Shown here: piece after piece, positions 38,301 to 46,729 of the stretch
Layout of the letters: every line of letters starts with the position of its first letter
How positions within the stretch are numbered: position 1 is the first letter of the stretch
Origin: Gemmatimonadota bacterium
GTDB lineage: Bacteria > Gemmatimonadota > Gemmatimonadetes > Longimicrobiales > Gaopeijiaceae
Reading direction: 5' to 3'
Assembly: GCA_041390105.1 (NCBI GenBank)
Contig: JAWKQO010000004.1
Location: forward strand, 124,001 to 188,000
Length of the DNA stretch: 64,000 nucleotides
Notes under the pieces: generated by a model
The model's input: the letters and a program-made list of their open reading frames with translations, nothing else
Databases searched by the model: none
What the model was told of the DNA's origin: nothing
Made by a program: the position numbers and the translations under genes

Positions 38301-41072
38301 ATGGATCGTTCACCCGCACGGTTCCGCGCGCTTCTTCCGTTTCTGACGCTGTGGCTCCTGAACCCGCTCGTAGCCTCCGCCCAGGACGGCGCCCTACCCG
38401 AGATCCCCTACACGAAGTTCGTGCTCGACAACGGACTCACTGTGATCGTGCACGAAGATCACAAAGCACCCATCATCGCAGTCAATGTCTGGTATCACGT
38501 GGGCTCCAAGAACGAGAAACCCGGGCGTACCGGATTCGCACACCTGTTCGAGCATCTCATGTTCAACGGGAGCGAGAACTACGACCACGACTACTTCCAG
38601 GTCCTCGAGCCTTTGGGCGCGACCGAGCTGAACGGCACCACCAACAACGATCGCACGAACTACTTTCAGAACGTGCCCACCTCCGCGCTGGACGTGGCTC
38701 TCTGGATGGAGTCCGACCGGATGGGCCATCTGGTGGGTGCCATCACCCAGGAGAAGCTGGACGAGCAACGCGGCGTCGTGCAGAACGAGAAGCGGCAGGG
38801 AGAGAACAACCCGTACGGGCAGGTCTTCAATACGCTGTACGCCAACACCTATCCGGAGGGACACCCCTACTCCTGGCCGGTGATCGGGTCGATGGAGGAC
38901 CTGGAAGCGGCGTCGCTCGACGACGTGAAGCAGTGGTTCCAGACCTACTACGGCGCTGCCAACGCGGTGCTGGTCTTGGCCGGAGACATCGACGTGGCCA
39001 CGGCTCGCGAGAAGGCGCAGGCCTACTTCGGAGACATCCCGCCGGGTCCGCCCATCGCGAAGCACGATGTGTGGGTGGCCCGTGGCACCGGCACACATCG
39101 GATGACGATGCAGGACCGGGTACCGCAAGCACGGATCTACAAGGTCTGGAACGTACCGGAGTGGGGCTCCGAGGCTACCGTCGAACTGGCGTTGGCGGCA
39201 CGAGTGCTGTCGTCCGGAAAGACCTCGCGGCTGTACAAGCGCCTGGTCTACGACGACCAGATCGCCACGGATGTGTCGGCCTTCGTCTTCGAGCGGGAGA
39301 TCGGCTCTTGGTTCATCCTGCAGGCCAGCGCGCGACCGGGCGTGGAGCTGGCCACGGTGGAGGCGGCGTTGGACGAGGAGCTCCAACGTTTCCTCGCGGA
39401 GGGCCCCGGTGCGGACGAGCTGGCCCGCGAACAGACCGAGGCGCGGGCCGGCTTCATCAGGGGCATCGAACGTATCGGCGGGTTCGGGGGAAAGTCCGAT
39501 GTATTGGCTGAGAGCGAGGTCTTCGGTGGAACCCCCGATGCGTACCGGCGTCGCATGGAACTCCAAGGCGCCGCGACACCGTCACAGGTGGGCTCGGCCG
39601 CTCGAACCTGGTTGGAGGACGGCGCCTTCGTGCTCGAGGTGCTCCCGTATACCCACGGGCGCTTTCAGGCCGTGGCCTCGGGGATCGATCGCACGCGACT
39701 GCCCGAGGCGGGCGCTCCACCGCTGGCACGTTTTCCTGGGCTGAGCCATCGCACCCTATCGAACGGCCTGGAGGTCGTGGTCGCTGAGCGGCCCTCCATC
39801 CCGGTGGTGGACATCACGCTCATGGTCGATGCTGGCTACGCGGCCGACGCCGGGGCGGTGCCCGGAACCGCGAGCTTGGCCATGGCGATGCTGGATGAAG
39901 GCACAGCACGGCGAAGCGCTTTGACGCTCGCGGACGAGCTGCAACGCCTGGGCGCCTTCTTGGGCGCCGGCTCCGACCTCGACATGTCCTTCGTATCCCT
40001 CAACGCCCTCGCGGAGAATCTGGATGCTTCGCTCGACGTGATGGCGGACGTGGTGTTGCATCCCGCGTTCCCCGAAGCCGACTTCCAACGGCTGAAACAG
40101 CAGCGTCTCGTGCAGATCGAGCAGGAAAAAACTCAGCCGGTCGCAATGGCGCTGAGGGTCCTCCCCAAGATCATGTACGGCGAGGGTCACGCGTATTCGA
40201 TTCCCCTCACCGGCTCCGGCACCCAGGAGAGCGTGGGCACGCTCACCCGCGACGACATGATCCGCTTTCATCGGACGTGGTTCAAGCCCAACAACGCCAA
40301 GCTGGTGGTCGTGGGAGCCACCACGGCGGACGAAATCGTACCGAAGCTGGAGCGTGCGTTCAGGGATTGGCAGCCGGGCTCCGTTCCCGAGAAGAACCTC
40401 GCTGCGGTCGAGCAACAGGAAGGCCAAGCCATCTACATCATGGATCGGCCCGAAGCGATGCAATCCATGATCATCGCGGGGCAAATCGCCCCACCCAAGT
40501 CCACTCCGGACGATCTCGCCATCGACGTCATGAACACCGCGCTGGGCGGAGACTTCACGGCACGGATCAACATGAACCTGCGCGAGGACAAGCACTGGTC
40601 CTACGGTGCGACCAGCTTCATCTGGGACGCCCGCGGACAGCGCCCCTTCGTGGTGTTCGCTCCCGTGCAGACGGACAAGACCAAGGAGTCGGTACAGGAA
40701 ATCCTCTCCGAGCTGACGGGCGTCACCGGCGAACGGCCTCTCACGCAGGACGAGTTGGAGCGGGCCCAGGCCTCGCGCACGCTGACGTTGCCCGGGAGCT
40801 GGGAAACCCAGGGTGCCGTCGCCACCTCCATTGTCAACATGCTCGAATACCAACTGCCCGAGGATCACTTCGACACGTTGGCGGAGCGGATCCGCGCGCT
40901 TCGCCTGCAGGATGTGAACTCCGCTGCCCGCGGGCTTCTGCGCCCCGACCGACTGATCTGGGTGGTGGTGGGCGACCGGGCGGAGATCGAAGAAGGGCTC
41001 AGGGCGTTGCACCTGGGTCCGATCTACGAGATCGACGCCGACGGCAACGTAAAGGGTCGGCCCATCAGCTGA
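38301..41072 (+). CDS. Exported M16-family zinc peptidase, two M16 units
   Basis: The protein is 923 aa from ATG 38301, chosen because a signal peptide (ending VASAQ) starts there; an ATG at 38256 would bury it. The active site is the inverse zinc motif HLFEH (His81, Glu84, His85) in the N-terminal unit, with the downstream Glu region EKLDEQRGVVQNEKRQ. The C-terminal unit (from about residue 480) has the M16 fold but no HxxEH, as usual for pitrilysin-type pairs. It is periplasmic and probably degrades peptides. Confidence 0.92.
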   Translation: MDRSPARFRALLPFLTLWLLNPLVASAQDGALPEIPYTKFVLDNGLTVIVHEDHKAPIIAVNVWYHVGSKNEKPGRTGFAHLFEHLMFNGSENYDHDYFQVLEPLGATELNGTTNNDRTNYFQNVPTSALDVALWMESDRMGHLVGAITQEKLDEQRGVVQNEKRQGENNPYGQVFNTLYANTYPEGHPYSWPVIGSMEDLEAASLDDVKQWFQTYYGAANAVLVLAGDIDVATAREKAQAYFGDIPPGPPIAKHDVWVARGTGTHRMTMQDRVPQARIYKVWNVPEWGSEATVELALAARVLSSGKTSRLYKRLVYDDQIATDVSAFVFEREIGSWFILQASARPGVELATVEAALDEELQRFLAEGPGADELAREQTEARAGFIRGIERIGGFGGKSDVLAESEVFGGTPDAYRRRMELQGAATPSQVGSAARTWLEDGAFVLEVLPYTHGRFQAVASGIDRTRLPEAGAPPLARFPGLSHRTLSNGLEVVVAERPSIPVVDITLMVDAGYAADAGAVPGTASLAMAMLDEGTARRSALTLADELQRLGAFLGAGSDLDMSFVSLNALAENLDASLDVMADVVLHPAFPEADFQRLKQQRLVQIEQEKTQPVAMALRVLPKIMYGEGHAYSIPLTGSGTQESVGTLTRDDMIRFHRTWFKPNNAKLVVVGATTADEIVPKLERAFRDWQPGSVPEKNLAAVEQQEGQAIYIMDRPEAMQSMIIAGQIAPPKSTPDDLAIDVMNTALGGDFTARINMNLREDKHWSYGATSFIWDARGQRPFVVFAPVQTDKTKESVQEILSELTGVTGERPLTQDELERAQASRTLTLPGSWETQGAVATSIVNMLEYQLPEDHFDTLAERIRALRLQDVNSAARGLLRPDRLIWVVVGDRAEIEEGLRALHLGPIYEIDADGNVKGRPIS

Positions 41073-41124
41073 AGAGCGGCACGCGGAAACGCGGGAGGAG
41101 CCGGCCTCCGAATCGGTTCCGCCC

Positions 41125-41790
41125 TCAACGGAGACGCCAGAACTCTCCGGTGAGACCGTGCTGGCTCAGAAGGGCTTCCGCGGCCTCCGGCGACCGTGGC
41201 TCGTAGTCGTGCGCCAACCTACCCAGGTACCACACGCGAGCGAGCGGTGCGAACCGCTCCGCCGACACCAGCGCCCCCTCGGGGTGTCCCGAGACCGTGC
41301 ACCACTGGCGAGCCTCCTCTTCCGACCGGAAGAGCCGGATCGTGCTTCAGGTGAATGCAATGTCGTCCCAGAAGCGCGCGGCGGGGACCACGAAGTGGAT
41401 GACGCTCACCGTGGGTCGGAGCCCGCCGCCTTGAATCAGCAAGCGCAGGGGCGCGCCCCGTAGCGCCGCGTCCACTTCGATGACGGCGTCTTTGTCCAGG
41501 AGGGCGGGCAGCGCCAGCGCATCCCAGATGCAGGGTGTGTGATAGAGTGTCCCGCCGGCCTCGACGCGCACCCCCGATTCGAAAGCGCCGAAGGGATGGG
41601 CCATGCGGATCGTTTCGCCGTCGTCGGCAAGCACGATCTGGTGCTGGGCGGCCAGCCCCGCCAGGGCCAGCCGCACCTGCCCGGCGGGCCGCTCCAGGAG
41701 ACGCGCAAGCGCGGCGAGCGAGGGCGCGCTCCCGGCCTGTGCGAAGTACTGGTAGACCATCCAACGGGCTGCGCGCTCCAGATCGTTCAT
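41125..41790 (-). CDS. MerB-family protein with in-frame UGA, probable selenoprotein
   Basis: Read through the UGA at 41349-41347, the frame gives 221 aa ending at TGA 41127-41125. The start is ATG 41790 (GAAGG 5 nt upstream). An N-terminal winged-helix-like part precedes the MerB domain with HTPCIWDALALPALL, which carries Cys87 and Asp90 at the spacing of MerB Cys96 and Asp99. After VVPAARFWDDIAFT comes the UGA (codon 148), then STIRLFRSEEEARQWC and a family-like end LTGEFWRLR. The UGA falls where MerB has Cys159 (CxxVxFFxS). Without readthrough the product is a 147-aa protein missing a catalytic residue. A nonsense mutation or sequencing error (TGC/TGT to TGA) is the alternative. No mer genes lie nearby, so the substrate is open. 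Confidence 0.75.
41317..41334 (-). promoter_or_regulatory. SECIS-like hairpin after the in-frame UGA
   Basis: On the minus-strand mRNA, CUCUUCC (41334-41328) pairs perfectly with GGAAGAG (41323-41317) around a GGUC loop (41327-41324). The stem begins 13 nt after the UGA and the loop 20 nt after it. The E. coli fdhF SECIS also presents GGUC, about 19 nt after its UGA. A lower helix (GAUCC with GGCUC, one mismatch) can extend it. The stem also encodes LFRSEE, so part of the pairing could be coincidental. Confidence 0.6.
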
Positions 41791-41798
41791 CGCCGCCT

Positions 41799-42722
41799 TC
41801 AATCCAGCAACAGGAGCGCCCTCAGCCGCCAGGCGTCCACCTCCCGGTAGAAGATCTGCACGGCCGGCACGGTGAGCGTGCGCGTGCGACCGTCTTCAAG
41901 CCAGGTGACCACCCGCTGCGTGAAGGCGTACGCGAAGCGATCCGATTGCAGGAAGTCGATCACGACGTCCTGCACGCGTTCCTCCGCACGACGCTCCTTC
42001 TGCCACAGCTCCAGCGCTTCCTCACGGCCCGTCGCGCGCTCTCCCGACCTTCCCTGGAAGACGACCTCCTCCATCCACAGCTCGGCCATGCGCAGGCGGT
42101 CGCCCGCGAACCATGCGCCGGAAAGTCGATCGAGCAGCGCTCGGATCTCGGGCGACTCGCGACTGAGGTCCACCGCCGTGAAGTCGCTGCCCCCTCCTCC
42201 GAACGACGGCAGACCGGGAGCCTGCGCATCCGGCGCCGTGGAGAAGAGCTGGGAGCGGATCTGCCAGGTGCGTCCCATCTCCAGGACCATCACGAAGTCA
42301 CCGCTCCAGGTCTGGCCATCCTGTTCGTGCTGCCAGGGACCGGCCAGGTAGACATAGCGACCGGATCCCTCCAGGTCGGTCAGCCCGGTCTGGATCTCAC
42401 CCGCCAAGGGGAGGGCCTGGGCCATGAACCGACCGACCAGCTCGCTGCCGCGCAGGGCTCCGCTACGGGGCGGGCGATAGACGGCGTCGTCAGCGTAGAA
42501 GCGGACGATGGCATCCGCGTCGTCGCCGTTCCACGCCTCCCGCCAGCGCTCCATGCGCCCCCGCACCTGTTCCAACACCCGGGCCCGGTACTCGGCGCGC
42601 GCGCGGCGCGCCTCCGGGGCGCCGCTCCCGCCGGGCACCACCTGGCCGGGAATCCCGGATGCACACACCGCCATGGCCGCGACCCCGAGCCCGGCTCGGC
42701 GGAGCACGCGTCGGAGCTTCAC
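41799..42722 (-). CDS. Exported protein with two NTF2/SnoaL-like domains
   Basis: The protein is 307 aa with a signal peptide (GIPGQ cleavage region). Two repeats of the cone-shaped NTF2 pattern are visible: REAWNGDDADAIVRFYADDA (about 60-80) and SGAWFAGDRLRMAELWMEEV (about 200-220). Each is followed by beta strands as in SnoaL/DUF4440 proteins. The family binds small ligands or acts as isomerase; the function here is unknown. It lies 8 bp upstream of the MerB-like gene and 3 bp after glyQS, on the same strand. Confidence 0.75.
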   Translation of the reverse strand: MKLRRVLRRAGLGVAAMAVCASGIPGQVVPGGSGAPEARRARAEYRARVLEQVRGRMERWREAWNGDDADAIVRFYADDAVYRPPRSGALRGSELVGRFMAQALPLAGEIQTGLTDLEGSGRYVYLAGPWQHEQDGQTWSGDFVMVLEMGRTWQIRSQLFSTAPDAQAPGLPSFGGGGSDFTAVDLSRESPEIRALLDRLSGAWFAGDRLRMAELWMEEVVFQGRSGERATGREEALELWQKERRAEERVQDVVIDFLQSDRFAYAFTQRVVTWLEDGRTRTLTVPAVQIFYREVDAWRLRALLLLD

Positions 42723-42725
42723 GGT

Positions 42726-44063
42726 CTACCGCGCCGCCAACCGTTCCTGGACCCACGCCCGTACGCCTACCAGTGGCACACGGACCTGTTCGAGGGTGTC
42801 CCGGTCGCGAATGGTGACCGTGTCGTCCTCGGCGGTCTGTCCATCCACCGTGACGCACCACGGCGTCCCAGCCTCGTCCTGTCGGCGGTAGCGGCGGCCA
42901 ATGGAGCCGGCCGCATCGAAGAAGGACGGAACCGAGGCGCCCCGCAGTTCGGCATGGAGCTTCTCCGCGATCTCCGGCAAGCCGTCCTTCTTGACCAAGG
43001 GGAGCACGGCAGTCTTGAGGGGCGCCAATCGTGGATGGATGCCCAACACGACGCGCTCTTCGCCTTCCACCTGCTCTTCCCGGTAGGCGTCCGCGAGCAC
43101 CACCAGCACCGTGCGGTCCACTCCGACCGCCGTCTCGATCACGAACGGAACGAAGCGTTTCCCGGAATCAGACTCCACATACTCCAGGCGCTTCTTCGAG
43201 TACTCCTGGTGCCGGGACAGGTCGTAGTCGGACCGATTGTGGATGCCCTCGAATTCCTTCCAGCCAAAGGGAAACTCGTACTCGATGTCCTCGGCTCGTT
43301 TGGCGTAGTGCGCCAGCTCGGTCGGGCCATGGGGATGGAAGCGGAGCTTGTCGGGACGGATGCCCAGGGCATGGTGCCAGGCGAGTCGCTGCGCCCGCCA
43401 ATACTCGAACCACTCTTCGTCGGTGCCAGGCTCGACGAAGAACTGCATCTCCATCTGTTCGAATTCGCGCGAGCGGAAGATGAAGTTGCCGGGGGTGATC
43501 TCGTTGCGGAACGCCTTCCCGATCTGCGCGATCCCGAACGGCACCTTTTGCCGCGCCGCGGTCTGCACGTTCAGGAAATTGACGTAGGTCCCCTGCGCCG
43601 TCTCGGGGCGAAGGTATACCGTGGCCGCCTCTTCCTCGACCGGACCCATGAAGGTCTTGAACATCAAGTTGAAGAGGCGGGGTTCGCCGAGCTGGCAGGC
43701 GTCCACTTCACCCGGTCGCTTGCTGGGCTTCTGACCACACGTGGAGGACTCGAGTTGGTCCTGGCGGAAGCGCTTCTTGCAGGTCTTGCATTCCACCAGG
43801 GGATCCGTGAACCCGGCAACGTGACCCGAGGCCTCCCACACGCGCGGATGCATCAGGATTCCGGCGTCGAGCCCCTCGACGTCGTCGCGCTGCAGGACCA
43901 TCGCATCCCACCAGGCGTCCTTCACGTTGCGCTTGAGCTCGACGCCCAGGGGGCCATAGTCCCACACCGAGCCCGTGCCTCCGTAGATCTCGGAGGACTG
44001 GAAGACGAAACCCCGCCGCTTGGCGAGAGAGGTCAGCTTATCCATCACGTCGGCGTTGGCCAT
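42726..44063 (-). CDS. glyQS: Glycyl-tRNA synthetase, class II alpha2 type
   Basis: The protein is 445 aa, the usual length of the eukaryote/Gram-positive type enzyme. Class II motifs are visible: motif 2 in FRNEITPGNFIFRSREFEQME and motif 3 near GVDRTVLVVLADAYREE. A glycine-site insert with CKTCKKRF, then a second Cys pair, suggests zinc binding. The C-terminal anticodon-binding domain begins near residue 345 (PRLAPLKTAVLPL). It charges tRNA-Gly. Confidence 0.96.
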   Translation of the reverse strand: MANADVMDKLTSLAKRRGFVFQSSEIYGGTGSVWDYGPLGVELKRNVKDAWWDAMVLQRDDVEGLDAGILMHPRVWEASGHVAGFTDPLVECKTCKKRFRQDQLESSTCGQKPSKRPGEVDACQLGEPRLFNLMFKTFMGPVEEEAATVYLRPETAQGTYVNFLNVQTAARQKVPFGIAQIGKAFRNEITPGNFIFRSREFEQMEMQFFVEPGTDEEWFEYWRAQRLAWHHALGIRPDKLRFHPHGPTELAHYAKRAEDIEYEFPFGWKEFEGIHNRSDYDLSRHQEYSKKRLEYVESDSGKRFVPFVIETAVGVDRTVLVVLADAYREEQVEGEERVVLGIHPRLAPLKTAVLPLVKKDGLPEIAEKLHAELRGASVPSFFDAAGSIGRRYRRQDEAGTPWCVTVDGQTAEDDTVTIRDRDTLEQVRVPLVGVRAWVQERLAAR

Positions 44064-44223
44064 CGACGCTCGTTTGCGACAAGGGGACGAAGGCTGAAAG
44101 GGCTTGAAACCTAGGGTTCGCGCCGGTGGACGAGCAACCGCTCGCGCAGTCCTCCGAGGTCAGCGCCGGGCCTGAGGCCGTGGTGCTCCGGGCTGCGGGG
44201 TGCCCCACCCGCGCAGGGCTTCG

Positions 44224-44979
44224 CTAGTACGCAGGACGAGGCAAGCGACCGTCCACCAGGAACTGCTCCCGCGGAAAACGGTGGGTGACCCGGACGAAGA
44301 AGTCCTTCTTGCGCAACTCCACCGCCGCCGTGGTGGTGACGGCATACCAGGTTTCGAAATCGCGCGGGCGGTGGCGACCGAAGACCGCGGGCGTGAACAC
44401 CGCCACGGCCACTCCGGCCTCCGCGTCGCGGGCCGACCGATACAGGGCCATCTCCACCCCGTCCGTCCGCATGGAGCGACCGAGGTCCTGGGTACTCCCA
44501 TAGTCGGTCGGGGAGCGCAGCTCCGATTCGAAGTCCTGGAACGGCGCCTGGGTCAGATCGACCCCACGTCGGGTGCGGGCTCCGACGCGAAAGACGGTGT
44601 GTTCCGTGGCGAGAGGCCGCAGGGCGGCCTCAGTACCCTCGACGAACAACAGCCGATAGTAGGCGGTCTCCGCGAGGGCCGTCCGCACCTCCTCCGCTCC
44701 GTACCAGATGCCGCGCTCCTCGCGGCTGCCGAAGCGCGAGCCCCAGGGTAGCGGTGGATAGCGGAAAGGCGTGGAGAGCAGGTAGTGACGGCGCCCGGAC
44801 GCCGGATCCGGGGGTTTGGCGTCGTCCAGAAGGGTCTCCAGGACCTCCTGCTCCGCGTCTGAGTCCACAAGCTGACGAGTGGAGACCAGATGCTGGGCTT
44901 CCACCACCCGCCAGGGGGTGCGCTCGAGGGTCGCGAGCCTAGTTTCGCCCGCGCATCGCGTCCAGATAGCGGACGACAT
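44224..44979 (-). CDS. RES-domain toxin
   Basis: RES toxins degrade NAD+ and are held by Xre/MbcA antitoxins. The protein is about 251 aa if it begins at ATG 44979, which overlaps the end of the antitoxin by 41 bp; a GTG nearer RVVEAQHLVS would give a more typical length. The conserved Arg, Glu and Ser region is visible in FRYPPLPWGSRFGS, ETAYYRLLF and DYGSTQDLGR. It is long for a RES toxin. The start is the weakest part of this call. Confidence 0.8.
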   Translation of the reverse strand: MSSAIWTRCAGETRLATLERTPWRVVEAQHLVSTRQLVDSDAEQEVLETLLDDAKPPDPASGRRHYLLSTPFRYPPLPWGSRFGSREERGIWYGAEEVRTALAETAYYRLLFVEGTEAALRPLATEHTVFRVGARTRRGVDLTQAPFQDFESELRSPTDYGSTQDLGRSMRTDGVEMALYRSARDAEAGVAVAVFTPAVFGRHRPRDFETWYAVTTTAAVELRKKDFFVRVTHRFPREQFLVDGRLPRPAY

Positions 44980-45316
44980 CGACCAACCCCTCCACGCTGC
45001 GGATCCGTTCAGCGGGGACACCCCCCACGTGCTGATTGGGTGCTTCCAGCCAGGCCTGGGCCGCCCGCTGGTCGCCGCCGACCAACGCGTCCAGGCTGCG
45101 GAAGAGCCGGATGAAGAGCAGCGCCAGCTCACCGGATTTGCTGCTCGGATCCAGGGGGCGTCCGTAGCGCAGGCGTGACACGGACGCCTCCGAGGTTCCC
45201 AGGATCTCGGCGAGGACCCTGGCCCGGACGCCAAGCCTCCCTGCCGCGTTCAACACGGCCTTGGCGAGGACTGCGGCCGGCTCCGGCCGCTCGCGCGGGA
45301 TCGGCAACGTCTCCAT
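44939..45316 (-). CDS. Xre/MbcA/ParS-type antitoxin (DUF2384)
   Basis: The protein is 125 aa from ATG 45316 (a GTG at 45349 is upstream of the promoter -10). It has an N-terminal HTH (LGVRARVLAEILGTSEASVSRLR) and a C-terminal toxin-binding domain with LFRSLDALVGGDQRAAQAWLEAPN. It pairs with the RES toxin overlapping its 3' end. As in other such operons, the antitoxin is first and probably autoregulates. The mRNA is probably leaderless. Confidence 0.88.
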   Translation of the reverse strand: METLPIPRERPEPAAVLAKAVLNAAGRLGVRARVLAEILGTSEASVSRLRYGRPLDPSSKSGELALLFIRLFRSLDALVGGDQRAAQAWLEAPNQHVGGVPAERIRSVEGLVDVVRYLDAMRGRN

Positions 45317-45353
45317 CACCTGAAAATATCTAAGAACTCTGTTTCCCACGCAA
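45317..45353 (-). promoter_or_regulatory. Promoter of the antitoxin gene giving a leaderless mRNA
   Basis: On the minus strand, TTGCGT (45353-45348) and TATTTT (45328-45323) are 19 bp apart. The A of the ATG is 7 nt past the -10 hexamer. The TATTTTCAGGT string is the same as before the HNH gene. The region lies in the 3' end of the ATP-grasp gene, and autoregulation by the antitoxin would act here. Confidence 0.5.
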
Positions 45354-46649
45354 GAACCGCCGGAGGGGTGCCACCCAGGGCCTCAGGGCAGCCTTTCCCA
45401 CCTGCACGCCACTGTGCAGCACCTGGCGGAGCACCTCCACGAGCCAGGGGCGGAGCGGCCCCCAGTCATCGCGCTTCACTTCGTCCAGATGGACCCCAGG
45501 GCGGAAATCGGCCACGAAATCGACGAGCACGCGGCCGGCGGACGGGAGACGGGTCGCCACGGATTCCCGGGGCGTCCGGCTCAGACGCTCCACCGCGTAA
45601 CGCTCCAGCATCTGCAGGTCCCCGATCAACCATCGCTCGGTGACGCCGACCCGGTAGGCAGCAGCGGTGGGCAGGGGTCGTCCCAGGAAGAGCGCCGCGA
45701 CGAAGTGGGGAAAGTTCAGACCGGAGTCCAAGGTGACCGTGCCGCCCGCCGAGAAGCGCCCGTTCAGCTCCATGAAGACATAGCGGCCATCGGGTCGGCG
45801 CTTCCATTCGGTCATGCCCACGCCGTGCCATCCGAGGTGTTCCAGGAGCCGGTCGCTGAGGTGCGCCTGCTCCTCGGGGAGTGGGATGCTGCGCCGGATG
45901 GTGGCCACGCCTCCCGTGAGCGGGTTTTCGCGGACCCGATCGTAGGCAAGCATGGCCCGTCGTCGACCATGGTCGTACACACCCTCGATGCCAACCCCCA
46001 GGCCGAGCACGTATTCCTGCACGATCAACGCGGGGGCGAGCCCCGGCCACCCACTCAGGATCTGCTCCAGCTGACCTCGGTTCTCGGCGAAGGTCACCTT
46101 GAGATCCAGCGTCTGGCCCGTCTGCGCGCGCACGAGGACACCTGGGCCGAACGGCTTGATGGCGACAGGGAACTCGAAGTCGCGGGTCCGCTCGAACAAG
46201 TCGGCGAGGCTCTGTCCCTGGGCCTGTCTCGGAATGGGGAGCCCCAGGCGCTCCGCCAGGGGGAGCATCTCGCGCTTGTCCAGGCTCCTGCGCACTGCCG
46301 CCGAGGGGGCCGCAGCCAGCGGCGCGACCGCATCGACCTCCTCTCGCCGGCCCTCCAACGCCACCAGCGCCGACTCGGTCGCCGGTACGATCAGCGCTGC
46401 CCCTTCCGAACGGGCCACGTCCAGCACGTCCCCCACGAACCGGTCCGCGTCAGCGACCGAGGGCGCTACGGTCCGGCAGACGGTGGCGTAGCGGGAGGCG
46501 AAGCCGAGGGGCCGCCCGCCGGAGCCCGCCGCGATCACCGGAATGCCCGCGCGTCCGAGTCCCCGCACCACCAACAGGCCAGGCCGGCTCTCGGCCCCCG
46601 CGACCAGCACCGGAGGCCAGGACCCCGCCGATGGGGACGCCGCGCTCAT
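45330..46649 (-). CDS. ATP-grasp ligase, carbamoyl-phosphate-synthase-like
   Basis: The protein is 439 aa from ATG 46649. An N-terminal Rossmann-like part (VVRGLGRAGIPVIAAGSGGR) precedes the ATP-grasp domain, with FPVAIKPFG, ALIVQEYVLG and the metal-binding end FMELNGRFSAGG. Relatives ligate amino acids or small acids in surface-polysaccharide or peptide pathways. The adjoining deacetylase and formyltransferase genes on the same strand suggest a shared glycan-modifying role. The substrate is unknown. Confidence 0.83.
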   Translation of the reverse strand: MSAASPSAGSWPPVLVAGAESRPGLLVVRGLGRAGIPVIAAGSGGRPLGFASRYATVCRTVAPSVADADRFVGDVLDVARSEGAALIVPATESALVALEGRREEVDAVAPLAAAPSAAVRRSLDKREMLPLAERLGLPIPRQAQGQSLADLFERTRDFEFPVAIKPFGPGVLVRAQTGQTLDLKVTFAENRGQLEQILSGWPGLAPALIVQEYVLGLGVGIEGVYDHGRRRAMLAYDRVRENPLTGGVATIRRSIPLPEEQAHLSDRLLEHLGWHGVGMTEWKRRPDGRYVFMELNGRFSAGGTVTLDSGLNFPHFVAALFLGRPLPTAAAYRVGVTERWLIGDLQMLERYAVERLSRTPRESVATRLPSAGRVLVDFVADFRPGVHLDEVKRDDWGPLRPWLVEVLRQVLHSGVQVGKAALRPWVAPLRRFLRGKQSS

Positions 46650-46729
46650 GCCCACTCTCGCTCCGGCCCGCTGGACCTTGCCCGGTGTGTTCGGGGGTAT
46701 GCTGGAGGTCTTCCGCACGGAGAAGCTCC

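Noticed and set aside
41125..41790. Calling the MerB-like gene a simple pseudogene or two genes
   Set aside because: Only one codon is affected, it is the active-site position, the reading frame and protein-like sequence continue to a natural end, and a SECIS-like hairpin follows. It remains the main alternative.
41125..41790. Annotating it as part of a mercury-resistance operon
   Set aside because: No merA, merR, merT or merP is visible in the flanking 20 kb, and many MerB-fold proteins are not linked to mercury.
41535..44114. 859-codon plus-strand open frame opposite glyQS and the NTF2-like gene
   Set aside because: It is antisense to well-supported genes, Arg/His-rich and without family signal; high-GC genes often leave such open frames on the other strand.
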